A stretch of DNA of 64,000 bases, taken from contig CM019692.1 of assembly GCA_009760885.1 (NCBI GenBank), forward strand, positions 59,137,926-59,201,925, in the 5' to 3' direction. The DNA is from Achatina immaculata. Lineage: Eukaryota; Mollusca; Gastropoda; Stylommatophora; Achatinidae. Of this stretch, positions 50,791 through 61,984 are shown in pieces. The notes under the pieces are model-generated. The model worked only from the letters and a program-made list of their open reading frames with translations, had not been told where the DNA came from and did not search any database. Position 1 is the stretch's first letter, and the number at the start of each line of letters is the position of its first letter. Made by a program: the position numbers and the translations under genes.

Positions 50791-52549
50791 CTGAAAACAG
50801 ATTGGCAATCCCCGAGCTGGGCTTTCACGTACTCCTGTCGTGGAGGTCTCCTAATTCATCCTATTTATTGCAGACACCAAATAACGATTTCATGTACAAC
50901 TTACGAACTTATCTATAAGTTTTATGGAGTTTTGATTTTGTCCTGTCTCATCTTATATAACTGAGATTTTATTTTCACTTTTGTTGGTTTTGTTTTTTTA
51001 AAGCTTCACTTTTTACGACTCTGCCAACACCATGTTTGTTTTCAATGATCACAGTTTCTTTCTTTCTCAGAGAATCTTTTCTTGTCAAAATTTCTGTTTC
51101 TTGGCATATAAGATTGCCGAAAACAGTACATCTACAGGATATTCTGTTTGATGTTTATTTAGCATCATTTAATGATTTGCAAATAAATGTCTCCGATGCA
51201 TCTATTGATGTTTTATTTTTCCCTCATCTTCTAACTCAACCTATCTGGAGGCTGCCCCCCCCTCCTCATTTCCCTCACTCCCACCCCTTCCAGTTCTATT
51301 TTGAGTTTGATATTTTTGGCATCTGATGTGTCAAGAACCGCTGATAATCTCTCGTTTTATGAGGGCACAAGAATATTTTGGCATCCGAAACGAGAATCTT
51401 TCATAAGAACTGCAGAAAATTATTTCACGCCTTGTACTGTACAGAGTGTGCTAAAATATATTGAACTTCGGTTTACTCTCTGATTGAAATATCACCGGGG
51501 GGAAACTTATCTTTCCAGTTTCCTATTTTATTTTCGCAACACCTTTAGAAGTCGACATTTTTTTTACACAGATTACAGCAGTGGTTTTGATGTCGGAAGA
51601 AGGTGATCTTGAGGGTGTGTCTTTCACCGGCAACAAGCCTGTTGATCATATACTTATAAGAGAGAGAGAGAGAGGAGAGAGAGAGAGAAATTTTCAGAGG
51701 TGAAGAACTGAGTACACAGTCCCGTCTGACATTCTGCCCTTCCCTTCATCATCCAACTTTCACTAATCACAGAGAGTCCCATATAGCTAATGTCATTGTG
51801 AAAACCCTGGAAACACATACATAATCTCATATGCGGAATTAACTGCAATGACCTTTTTTTTTAATTCGCGGTGAAGACTTGTATTAACTGTATAGCCATA
51901 CTGTAGGGGCAGTGTTGACAAACCTTATAAGTATGAATGTTTTAACTCTGAATTAATAATCTCGTAACTCAGGATTCTTTCACACTTTTATAAAGATCAT
52001 ACAAGTTGCAGAATCAGTAATCCAAGTCCGATGCAGGCGATACATACATGAAGTTTAGAGGGTAGGACCCAGATGATGCTGGTATGTGGAAGAAAGCAGA
52101 ACATAACGTGTGGTATAACCAGATGTGTACATCGGCTCAGCCGCCTGTCCATCAGGCCATTAAACTCTTCCATTCAGACAAACACAATGAACAAGACTAA
52201 GACGAAACGTATCATCATTCCAAACTTTCAAGTATCACCCAGGGCTCAGTGACAACAAATACATCGACGCTGGTCAAGCGTCCATTCTGGTCTCCCCCAG
52301 CTAAGACACTAGCCGTAAGAGTTAACCCCCCCCCCCACCCCCACCCCAACTGAAATCACGTGCTAACCGTAATCACGGACGCAAACTACAGCTCAGGCAA
52401 ACGTTCACCGAAACACAAACACAGAATGTAAATACTTCATCATGGACGTGACAGGAGACGCTTAACGGAGGTTAGCACCCGTAACATATACTGTTACACT
52501 TAAGCAGACCTGTCAGGGAGATCCACCACCATAGAGGAAGTCATAATTC
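50791..52549. other. Unassigned DNA with GA run and a shared short block
   Basis: GA run at 51659-51690. The block 'attttcagaggtgaagaact', then 'cccgtctgacattctgccctt' (51692-51742), is similar to 30627-30677, so a small dispersed repeat is present. C run at 52326-52350. No gene seen. Confidence 0.45.
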
Positions 52550-52870
52550 ATACCTCATTATCCTCACGTTAAGTGAAGGCAAAAATCCCCCATTTCCATG
52601 CCATTAAAGATATATTTGGGGTATATGGTGTTAGGCCCATATTTCCAAGACCTTCGCCACATGAAAGTTTGATCACACCTGGCTGCATTTACCTTCTCAG
52701 AATTCTCTGATACCCTTTTTTTTTAAGGCTGGGTGGACCCGGGGCCTTTTTGATCTGGTGGTACAAAACAAAAACAAAAAATGTTCCCCACTGTTGGGAT
52801 TTGAACCCGGCATCACTGGATTAGTAGACCGAGCGCCTAACCACTCAGCCAAATCAAGCCGCCCACATAT
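52550..52870 (-). mobile_element. SINE family B, copy 1
   Basis: The minus strand starts gcggcttgatttggctgagt. A box ggctgagtgg (complement of 52841-52851) and B box ggttcaaatcc (complement of 52797-52807). Then 'ccagatcaaaaaggccccgg' and the tail with 'aatggcatggaaatggggga ttttt'. It is related to 60845-61110 along its whole length. Confidence 0.78.
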
Positions 52871-52914
52871 ATGTACCACACACGTTGGACCTAGAGCAGA
52901 GCTTGATTGTAAAG

Positions 52915-53347
52915 TAGAACTTTAACCAACCATACCACACTAACTGTGGTGGCAGTATCATGTAGAGCTTTAACCAACCATACCTGACTAACTGTGATGG
53001 TAGTATCATGTAGAGCTTTAACCAACTATACCTCACTAACTGTGATGGCAGTATCATATAGAGCTTTAACCAACCATACCTCACTAACTGTGGTGGCAGT
53101 ATCGTGTAGAGCTTTAACCAACCATACCTCACTAACTGTGATGGCAGTATCATGTAGAGCTTTAACCAACCATACCTCACTAACTGTGGTGGCAGTATCG
53201 TGTAGAGCTTTAACCAACCATACGTCACTAACTGTGATGGCAGTATCATGTAGAGCTTTAACCAACCATACCTCACTAACTGTGATGGTAGTATCATGTA
53301 GAGCTTTAACCAACTATACCTCACTAACTGTGGTGGCAGTATCATCT
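52915..53347. repeat. 48-bp minisatellite, 9 units
   Basis: Units of 48 bp (tagagctttaaccaaccata, cctcactaactgtgatggca, gtatcatg). 'Gatgg' and 'gtggt' variants alternate, which suggests amplification of a two-unit block. It starts 45 bp from the head of SINE B. Long frames run in both strands because 48 is a multiple of three. Confidence 0.95.
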
Positions 53348-53732
53348 CTGTGACACAGACGCCTTCGCTCCAGATAAAAAAGTAATTAGGAAATGCCATT
53401 CATGATTGTTCAAAGATCCAACTATCGGATATACCTTCTTCTTCTTCTTTTTCTTCTTCTTCTAACCAAGATACCAGTTATTTCTCTCCTTTATGTTCCG
53501 TTGTTTTAGTTCTTCCCCCACCCCCACAACCTTTGCACTGTTTCTTTAGTTCCTCAGTCTGGCAACAGACCGTTTAGGGAGGGATATCGTAGAGACGGAT
53601 GGTAAGGCGTATGTGTTTTATAATGCAGAATATAAACAAGTTATTTCTAATGCACGGCGTTTCTTTCACTTTTCCTGTCTTGTCTTTCGTTTCAAATCTT
53701 TGGTGGGACATGAAAGATTTCTTAGACAAACC

Positions 53733-54042
53733 AAGTTTTGCCATTCCAGCCCTGTGTCAAAGATTTGGTTTAGACATACCAACTCTGGCATTCCAGCCCT
53801 GTGTCAAAGATTTGGTTTAGACATACCAACTCTGGCATTCCAGCCCTGTGTCAAAGATTTGGTTTAGACATACCAACTCTGGCATTCCAGCCCTGTGTCA
53901 AAGATTTGGTTTAGACATACCAACTCTGGCATTCCAGTCCTGTGTCAAAGATTTGGTTTATACATACCAACTCTGGCATTCCAGTCCTGTGTCAAAGATT
54001 TGGTTTATACATACCAACTCTGGCATCCCAGTCCTGTGTCAG
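53733..54042. repeat. 47-bp minisatellite, 6-7 units
   Basis: Units of 47 bp (agacataccaactctggcat, tccagccctgtgtcaaagat, ttggttt). The last three units share 'tccagtcctg' and 'tatacat', so the array has a polarity of variants. Confidence 0.95.
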
Positions 54043-54544
54043 TTCAATTATAGGCACACGAAACAAAAAATTTGAGTCGCTTAACGCTACGGCCCCTAAT
54101 ACTTACAGTCAAGGTCTCAAAGGACTGTTTAACTCTTCTACTTCAGATCAGCACTAGCAGGATCGGTAGATCTTGCACGTCGATGTAAATCAATGCTTAG
54201 AGTGATATTTACGCAAATTTTAAATAAAATGAAAGGTAGCACAATTCCAACACAACCTATATTTTTTAGATTGTAGAGTAACTTCCTACCAGTATCTTTC
54301 TGTCATAATTTCTTATCAAAATTTGTTCTGGTAGAGCGTGTAAATTAATTCAAGAGCGAAAAGAGTTAATGTGTTGTGGTCCATTTTGTGATTATATTTT
54401 AAATACACTATAAATTCACCTCGAGACAGGAGGATATAAAAAGACGCAGTGCATCATCATTTAGTGCGTGCACAGTCTATGCATGTGAATGTATGTATGT
54501 GCATATTTATGTGTCACTGAAAAGTTATTACATTGATATTCTAT
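54043..54544. other. Unassigned DNA
   Basis: No gene or array recognised. Confidence 0.45.
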
Positions 54545-54631
54545 GAGAGATAACCAAGAAGATAGCGAAGGAGTGACAAAAGTGGAAATCTCTTGCTTCC
54601 ACCGGCCCCATGTGTTTTGGGCACTGAAGGG

Positions 54632-54666
<35 letters not shown>

Positions 54667-54725
54667 ATTTATTGAATGATTGATCTTTATTTCAGAAAGA
54701 AAGAGAGAGAGAGAGAGGAGAGAGA
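54545..54725 (+). pseudogene. LINE 3' end fragment (EWKSLA family) with GA tail
   Basis: gaagatagcgaaggagtgac, then 'aaagtggaaatctcttgctt', 'gccccatgtgttttgggcac', parallel to 30515-30590. It encodes KWKSLASTGPMCFGH and then runs into (ga)n. A second GA run follows at 54703-54727. Confidence 0.6.
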
Positions 54726-55079
54726 GATTCTTTTATTTTTATGGTGTCTTATGGTTAATTTGCACACAGTTGCTGTGTTAACTTGCACTCTGTTAGTATT
54801 TTAAAGTGATGGTATACACGTCTGTTGATCTTAAAACATGTTATAGTAGTGAACTGTATTTAGTGTCTGACCTCTCTAAACGACCGATATACGGCCGAAT
54901 CAACTTAAGACCGCCGCCCTCACCTTCCACTGTTTCAAATGCGATCGTAAATTGGTGCATGACTGTATTTCAAAAATAAAATAAAATAAAACGAGGAGGA
55001 CTTTATTTTTTTTAAAGTGGCAGTATGAAACAAAATAGGCAAGTGCAATTGCAAATTAGTTGGCTTCTTCTTCTTCTTT

Positions 55080-55325
55080 TTTTTCCAAGCCATTAAGGCT
55101 CACTGCTGCAGATAAAGTTCGCCTCCATTCCTCCCTATTCCTAACCTTCTCTCTCCAGCTGGTGACACCAAATTCTTTTATATCCTCTTCTATGCTGTCT
55201 TTCCATCTCTGTCTTAGTCTACCCCTTGGTCTTGTTTCCCCTCATCTCTTGTGCATACATAATTTTCGTTTGTTTGTTCTCTTCCATTCTTTCTACATGG
55301 CACAACCAGCTTAATCTGAACAGCT
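55080..55325 (-). pseudogene. LINE ORF2 C-terminal fragment, decayed
   Basis: The minus strand reads IKLVVPCRKNGREQTNE, GKQDQGVD, DRDGKTA, KNLVSPAGERRLGIGRNGGE, LYLQQ. With frameshifts restored in thought, this follows the 'W-GH-...-K-R-GRPR-RW-D-I' and 'R--WR' order of LINE ends. The terminal block is shared with 35555-35600. Dead. Confidence 0.55.
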
Positions 55326-55969
55326 TTTTTAAAAAATCCCAGCTAATTACAAATGTCTTGAAGCTGATTTCAAGACATTTATAAATCGTTTGGATTTAAA
55401 TAAGCTGTTCAGTTCAGTGTTCTTTCCATTCTCCACTCTCAACTCCGTTCTACAAAAGATAGTAGAGGTTAAGCAGTTGCAACTTAGAATCTGATGAACA
55501 AATGATCAAAGGGCGAATGTATGGAATAATCTAAAGTATTGACCTTGCGCTGCTGAGGTTTAGAGAATTACCTGAATACATCTGCTGTTCACATACGGAG
55601 TGAAAAGCTGTGTGAAGTTATATTTGCCGCTGGCGTCATTCGCTTACGGAATGTTGCTACTTTTTACATTAGTGGTACTTGTTTATGTAGATCTTTATTT
55701 AATGTGTATTTAAAAGTCTGTACGTTGTACATATGTTAATTTTCGTTCGTGTACTATTACATGACACTGATAGCACAGTCAACCGCCTTACACACATTCA
55801 AAGAAGCAAGTCTGTTTTCATTCATAGCTTTGTGTCACCAATACGTGGTTTGTGTTCGCATCCAGCAGGGGTCTTCATGCCATATTTATTCCTGATTAAA
55901 ACATGATTAATGGAGTGCTTTTGCGTTTAAATACTGTGTTATTAGCATTTTTAATGTAACTCTTTCTCT
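55326..55969. other. Unassigned DNA
   Basis: No gene, array or element end recognised. Confidence 0.45.
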
Positions 55970-55974
55970 CTCTC

Positions 55975-56362
55975 TCTGAACCTTAAGTGCCCAGGGCACA
56001 TGGGGCTTCCGCAAGGGTTTTCCACAAATGCCTGCCCTTCGCCTTTTTTTTTGCTCTTGCCCATGTGAGCCCTCTATTACTCAACATCCTTTCTGTTGTT
56101 CTTCTCCATGTCTCTTTTGGTCTACCCTTACTTCTATTCCGCTGTGGTGTCCATCTTAGTGCTATTTTTGGTAGTGAGTTGTCAGTCATTCGGAGCACAT
56201 GTCCCAACCATCGCCAGCGTCTTTCCTCAATAATTGTTGTCAGTGGTTTCATCTGCATTTCTGCTAATAAGATGTTATTTCTTATGGTGTTTGGCCAAAA
56301 TATTTTTCTAATTCTTCGTAAACATTTAGTCTGGAAAGAATTCAACTTGTTTTCTATGGTTT
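55975..56362 (-). pseudogene. 5'-truncated LINE, same family as 22974-23758
   Basis: 120 codons on the minus strand: NSFQTKCLRRIRKIFWPNTI, AEMQMKPLTTIIEERRWRWL, GHVLRMTDN, NRSKGRPKETWRRTTERM, ending LAEAPCALGT then a stop where the other copy reads on as YGSG. About 390 bp are left. The (ga)n tail is the tctctctctct run at 55962-55977. Close similarity to the other copy suggests both are young. Confidence 0.88.
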
Positions 56363-56375
56363 TTTAATGTTTGAT

Positions 56376-56419
56376 ATAATAATAATAATAATAATAATCA
56401 TACTAATAATAATGATAAT
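56376..56419. repeat. (AAT)n-rich tract
   Basis: An AAT microsatellite that received the LINE at 56420-56723. Its 15-bp end (aataataatgataat) is duplicated at 56724-56738. Confidence 0.9.
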
Positions 56420-56723
56420 TAGTCAGTCAGTCATTTGCATGTGCCTTGCGGAACTTTGCCTCCCTAACAGCTCTCCTGTAGGCCTCTCGGTTGTAACCAA
56501 AATGCCCTGCCGCCGATGCATCCATTCGCAGATCATCAACGATGTCTTGCAGCCATCTTCGCCTTGGTCTTCCTCTTTATTTTTTCCGTTATATACCCTT
56601 CCAAGATTGTCTTCTCTAAATTATCACGACGTTTAATATGCCCAAAATATTTAAGTTTTTTCTGTTTAATCTCTCTTACTACTCGGCCTTCTTCAATATT
56701 AAGTTCTTGTATATGAATATAAT
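56420..56723 (-). mobile_element. 5'-truncated LINE (AATG-tail family)
   Basis: A 304-bp minus-strand insert with a perfect 15-bp target-site duplication (56405-56419 and 56724-56738). It encodes IQELNIEEGRVVREIKQKKL, KYFGHIKRRDNLEKTILEGY, then K-rich IKRKTKAKMAARHR by frameshift in place of RKRGRPRRRWLQD. The tail is (gact)n-like. Confidence 0.9.
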
Positions 56724-56749
56724 AATAATAATGATAATAGAATAAAGTT

Positions 56750-57115
56750 TCAAGTGTTCTTTTTCCATCACAGACTTGGCACACACTACTTCTCCGTGAT
56801 AAATTACCACACAGTACTTTTCCATCACAACTTATCATCACATTACTACAGACTTGTCACCCATTATTTCTGTATCGCAGACTCTTCACCCATAGCTCCT
56901 CTGTCACATACTAGTCACACGTTACTTCTCCGTCACATACTTGTCACATGTTACTTCCCTGTTAGAGACTTGTCGCACATTACTTCTCTCTCTCCTGTGT
57001 GTGTGTGTGTGTGTGAGAGAGAGAGTGATATAGACTTGTCAAATATCACTTCTCTGTCAGAGACATAGTCACTCTCCGCGCGCGCGCACACACACACACA
57101 CACACACAGAGGATA
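56750..57115. repeat. Degenerate ~30-bp minisatellite plus GT/CA tracts
   Basis: About ten diverged units of the type 'acttgtcacacattacttct' plus 'ccgtcacag'. Then (tg)n at 56995-57012 and (cg)n(ca)n at 57077-57107. Confidence 0.75.
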
Positions 57116-58594
57116 CCAGTGTCCATAAAGTAGCTTCTTGCACAGACATGTTGTTCTGGTACATGTGTCTATATGTATATATGTAAGCGGTATACTGATA
57201 TATTTTTTATGTTTTATTTCATGCTGCATCCTTCCTTTAGTACCTTTCAGTGTTGGTGGATATACGTGCTTATGTATATGTTTAGAGAGGAGACTTGATA
57301 GGGCTCTCCGACCTTTTTTTTTTCATATAAAGTGATATTTAATGTTTATTACAGTCCTTTCCCGAGTCTCTTCTGCTAGCTAGTTCTCCATCCACATCCA
57401 TTTATAGTAACCATCAAATTTTCCTGCTGTTATAATCTTCCTGTCTTGTTATAATTGTATAAATGGCCAAACCAATTTGACTTTTTAAAAACTGTATTTT
57501 AACGCATTATTTTAACTATTCAAATTTTTAAAAAAACCCTTACAAATGTAATCTTGTTAATGGAACCTAGCGCCCTCTTGGGCAGACGAATGATCAGTGC
57601 TGAGATTAACTCTACTGAGAGCTTAATTATTACAATCAAGGCTGATCTAACTTGTCTGGAAGCTCTTTGTTGTACTTCATGGCCTATAATCTTCCATAAA
57701 GAATCGCTCATCAACCTCTTACAGAGGCAATGAAAATAGCTGTAACGATTTTTAAATTGCCCGGAAGCACTGATATCCCTCTCATACCCCCACCCCTCCC
57801 CCCAAATCATTCACCTCGTGGATTCGGTCGGAGTTCTACATCCATCCTTGGGACTCGATCACGCCATGAAATCGATGTAGCATGCTTTAGCCCAGGTATC
57901 GGACAGAGCCTACAAGAGTATTAGAGACACGGTTTATGCATCAGCGATTACGTTTTATATAGCAGTTGAAAGTGTAGTGAAATTAACTGCTTTGTTTCGA
58001 TCGGTTTATTATTTGGTATGGTACACGTTGGTCACGTAGCGTTACGCTTTGCTTAATTAACAGACAACAAAGCGGACTGCAAATAATACCCACTGAACAT
58101 CCTTGCTGTACTCTCTCTCTCTCTCTCTCTTTTTTTAAAAAAAAATATTTGTTTGTTTGTCACTGTTTATTGAACTTCTACATCATCTTTGACATTGCGA
58201 GAACACCTGATGTATGTGCGTGTCATTGGATTATTTTGTATACTTAACCTTTCAGGACTATGTTGGGCTGTTAATAGTTGTGCAGTGCGTGAAGTGTTGT
58301 TTGGACTTTGCTTACACACAAGAGTCACTCCACTGGAGTCACAGGTTACAGTGACAAATGTGTAATATGACAGAGAAAAAGTGTAATTTTGATCGGCACT
58401 TATTACTGTGATAGCGTGATAGTTTTATATCAGAGGGTAGGCCGTGTGCAGTGAATCAGTGAGATTGCTGAGAAAAAGTGGCAGAACTGTTGTTTAAAAA
58501 AATCGCAGTAAAAGCTGTAGATTAATTACATTGAGAAGACTTTTTTTTAAGAGCTTAAGTACAGAGAAGAGACTTATCGTAACTTAAAAAGAGT
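57116..58594. other. Unassigned DNA
   Basis: A (ct)n run at 58112-58130. No gene, array or element end recognised in 1.5 kb. Confidence 0.5.
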
Positions 58595-58680
58595 GAGAAG
58601 AAGACTTATCATAGCTGAATTTTAGTGACAAACCTTATCATAGCTGAATTTTAGTGAGAAGACTTATCAAAGCTGAGTAA
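58595..58680. repeat. Short tandem repeat, about 33-bp unit
   Basis: Two to three units of 'gacttatcatagctgaattt' plus 'tagtgagaa'. Confidence 0.75.
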
Positions 58681-59384
58681 CGATTTGTGGTTTAAGTATA
58701 ATTAGAAGACCATTGGTGGGTGAAAGGATTAATACTGCCGTGATTAAACTAAAGGAAGATTTATCACACCATCAAAAAGTACATTTAAAGCTGTAATATG
58801 TGTGCGGTTATTTCTTTTCCTCTGTTTTCTTCTGTTGAACATGAAACGTTCCCACTTTCCTCTTGCATGAAAAGCATTTTTTAAAAATATAGACGTGTAC
58901 CAAAACATAAACTTAAAAAAATAGTAGTTTATAAAGGAATATAATTTATAGATTCTTTTGGTGTGCATCTGGCAGTGAATATGCATACTTCTGTAGAAGC
59001 TTCAGATCGTTTGTTTGCATTTTAATTTATGTATATATTTGGAGATAAATCTTCTCAGTTGGACTTTGAACCAGGCACACGTCATCACAGGTCGTCAGAC
59101 TGATAAGTGACAGATATTTCCGATGAGGATAAAACACAGCCTGCTCGCGGCCTGTTTTTTGTCCAGGACTGGCAAAGTTTTTAAACAATCGGGTGAGGCA
59201 AGATAAATCTGTTTTTTCCCCCTCTAAATTTCCGTTAACGTAGCCCAGTACATCACTGAGAGTTGATGCTTTTGGTTAATATGGTTCAGTTTTTGTTTTT
59301 AGTCTGATTTAGAGCATCAGATTTAATGTTTAGTATAGATTTGCAATAAATCATTGTCATTGAATGTAAGAAAGAAAGTATTAC
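58681..59384. other. Unassigned A/T-rich DNA
   Basis: No gene recognised. Minus-strand frames here are Lys/Arg/Phe rich, as expected from base composition. Confidence 0.5.
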
Positions 59385-59783
59385 AGTGCTATATTGAACG
59401 TATTTTGCTATACGGACGTGAATCATGAACAAATGAGTAAATCTTTGGCGCCAACAGAGATGTGGTTCATGAGAAGAATGACGAGGATCCCATAGACAGC
59501 CAATATAAGTAATGAGCAGTTCTTGAGACAAGCTAATGATAAACATAATATAATGACAAAGACGAGGAAAAGGCAGTCTACAGTCTTGGGGCGTGTAATG
59601 AGAAGAGAGAAACTGGACAAGACTGAAGGCATGGGAGGCAGAGAGTGACCGAGGAAACAGATGTTAGAAGGCTTGACACTGTGGCATGGAAAGAAATCAG
59701 CAACAGAGTTACTCAAGGACTGAGATTTGTGGAGGAGTATGACCGCCCACACCTCCCGGCATGGCACGTGATGATGATGACAG
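59385..59783 (+). pseudogene. LINE ORF2 3' end with GATG tail
   Basis: The plus strand, with stops, reads ILLYGRES, then GANRDVVHEKNDEDP or, shifted, EMWFMRRMTRIPWTANISNE, QFLRQANDKHNIMTKTRKRQ, STVLGRVMRREKLDKTEGMG, then KQMLEGLTLWHGKKSATE, ending 'cggcatggcacgtgatgatg'. This matches the order in 45945-46340. Frames are broken, so it is a dead 5'-truncated copy. Confidence 0.75.
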
Positions 59784-59984
59784 ATCTGCAGTCTTTTTCC
59801 CCATTCCTCTTTTTCCCCACATGCGTGTATGTTTTAGATTATTCTTGGTCCATAAGCTTCATTGATAGTGCCTGTATTTAGATATAAATTAAGTGGGTTT
59901 TTTTTTTTCGTTTATTTGCGACTCTGTTTTCTCTAAATTGTGTACGAAAACAGGGCTGATGGCAGTTTGCGTGAGACAGTGAGT

Positions 59985-60412
59985 GTTGCTGCTTACCATT
60001 TTGAGTTTACCCTCACTTTCTTGGTCGCTGTTTACCAGTTTGAGTTTCCCCTCACCTTCTTGGTCGCTGCTTTCCAGTTTTCACCTTCTTGGTCGCTGCT
60101 TACCAGTTTGACTTTCCCTTCACCTTCTTGGTCGCTGCTTTCCAGTTTGAGTTTCCTCTCACCTTCTTGGTCGCTGCTTACCAGTTTGACTTTCCCTTCA
60201 CCTTCTTGGTCGCTGCTTACCAGTTTCCCCTCACTTTCTTGGTCGCTGCTTGCCAGTTTGACTTTCCTTTCACCTTCTTGGTCGCTGCTTGCCAGTTTGA
60301 CTTTCCTTTCACCTTCTTGGTCGCTGCTTGCCAGTTTGACTTTCCCTTCACCTTCTTGGTCGCTGCTTGCCAGTTTGACTTTCCCTTCACCTTCGTGGTC
60401 GCTGCGTACCAG
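59985..60412. repeat. 39-bp minisatellite, about 11 units
   Basis: Units of 39 bp (gtcgctgcttaccagtttga plus ctttcccttcaccttcttg), with two shortened units near 60075 and 60220. Frames on both strands remain open (up to 161 codons) because 39 is a multiple of three. They are not genes. Confidence 0.95.
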
Positions 60413-60509
60413 TACGATCATTTAATATCAACTAAAGAAAACAGCCGCTAATGCTGATAAGAGTAACACTAGATTTAGGCAAATATGTTTGGTGTAGTTT
60501 TATTAACTT

Positions 60510-60535
60510 TCCTTCCTTCCTTCCTTCCTTCCTAA
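60510..60535. repeat. CTTC microsatellite
   Basis: Six units of cttc. Confidence 0.95.
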
Positions 60536-60719
60536 AACTGCACCTCCATCTAACTCTTTACTCTACTAATACCAGTTTTACAACAGTTACTATCACAGTT
60601 ATCCTGTAACACTGAAAGTCGTCTTATCCAAGCCAGTCTTGAACTTTGTTTAGATCAGGTCGGGATCTTTGTTGCTCGCAACCATAAACCAGCAGTTGTA
60701 CGTAACCACCGGCTCATGA

Positions 60720-60810
60720 AATATGTATATTGTATAATATATGTATTTGTATATATATATAATATATGTATATGTATATAATATATGTATATGTGAATAT
60801 GTATATAAAA
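60720..60810. repeat. AT-rich TATG/TATA microsatellite
   Basis: Imperfect tatgtata/ataatat units. Confidence 0.9.
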
Positions 60811-60842
60811 CAAAACAACAAAAAGTACCAAATACTATTTCG

Positions 60843-61110
60843 CTGCGGCCTGGTTAGCTGAGTGGTTAGGCGCTCCGGTGGTACCAGGTTCAAGTCCCAG
60901 CAGTGGGACCTTTTTTTCTGGTACACACCAAAAAGGCCCCTGGGTTCACCCAGCCTCTTAAAATTGGCACCAGAAAAATGTTGCGAAGGTAAAGCGGTCA
61001 GGCGTGATACTGACCACATCACACTTTCATGGAAAATACGGGCCTGACACCGTAGTAGGTAAAATCCCCGTTTCCACGCTACTAAGCGTGGAAACGGGGT
61101 TTTTACCTTT
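60843..61110 (+). mobile_element. SINE family B, copy 2, ending in a hairpin
   Basis: Head gcggcctggttagctgagtg with A box tagctgagtgg (60855-60865) and B box ggttcaagtcc (60887-60897). Body 'caccaaaaaggcccctgggt', then 'gcgaaggtaaagcggtcagg' and 'gtgatactgaccacatcaca', the last block shared with SINE family A. It ends in an inverted repeat at 61058-61107. The tRNA type of the head is not determined. Confidence 0.85.
61058..61107. repeat. 23-bp inverted repeat with 4-bp loop
   Basis: Left arm 61058-61080 and right arm 61085-61107 pair at 22 of 23 positions around the loop 'acta'. The right arm is the normal end of SINE B (gcgtggaaacggggtttt, then acc) and the left arm is its inverse copy. 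Confidence 0.93.
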
Positions 61111-61984
61111 TACTATTTCATTGCCTTTAGCTTTAGGTGACTTTGCCACTAATCACAGAAACAAGTTATTAAAGCAACTAATCTGAACTTTGTAAGGGCC
61201 CCCGTCTTCTGCGTCCTATGCCATCCACACCTTGCTATTGCGATCCCTACTATTACTGTCTGATTTTGTCTTACACAGACCAGACATAATTGATACTTCA
61301 CTGTTTAGTGAATAACATAAATGGCCGTCACTCTCTACGGTAGAGTTTCCTGCATAATCTTTATTTGCCGATCCCCCCCCCCCCCATAACCTTGGACACA
61401 CTGCGCCTAAGCTTACGCCTGTTCAGCGTAATAGGTAATTTGCCGTTGTCTCAGTGGAAGTTTCTCTGATAACTGTAACCAGACCCTGTATCTGATCTGT
61501 GTGCCGTGGCGTTTGACTGCCGTACGCGTGTGAGGCGTTAGTGCCTTCACATTTCTAGGTCACCACAGCATTTAAGGTAGGGGGTCCCCGCTTGTCCTCG
61601 CTGCCTTTGTTTTCGTAGGGAAACCCCAGGTACCAACTTTTTTTTTTTTTTGAAGTCAGGGCTGACCCTTGTATGGGTCAGTCGGAAAAAAACAAAAATT
61701 CGCCGAAATCGAATCAGGTCGGCAGGCGGAGTCCACTAATGACGGCATCGCCACTGCACGACTCTGTATCCATTCAATGAATTAACTTTCTGAAGTGAAA
61801 ACTCTCTAGTACACTATCTCCGGTAGGAGAGTTTTTAAAAGAACCACGAAAACTACCCATTCAATAACTCAAACCAAAGTGGGTGGTTCGGTACACACTA
61901 CATGGCCATAAGGCTGTTCTCTTCAACTTCTAGCACTGCAACAACTAAGACTTCCACAGTGTGAATGTATTATAGATGATCTTA
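61111..61984. other. Mostly unassigned, one possible SINE head
   Basis: The complement of 61690-61770 reads 'gtgcagtggcgatgccgtca', then 'cctgccgacctgattcgatt', with A-box- and B-box-like blocks about 40 bp apart. It could be the head of another SINE on minus, with a T run at 61631-61642 in its body. C run at 61373-61385. Confidence 0.35.

Noticed and set aside
60847..60900. True tRNA gene in SINE family B
   Set aside because: Head linked to a body shared with 52550-52870. No closing acceptor stem was found.
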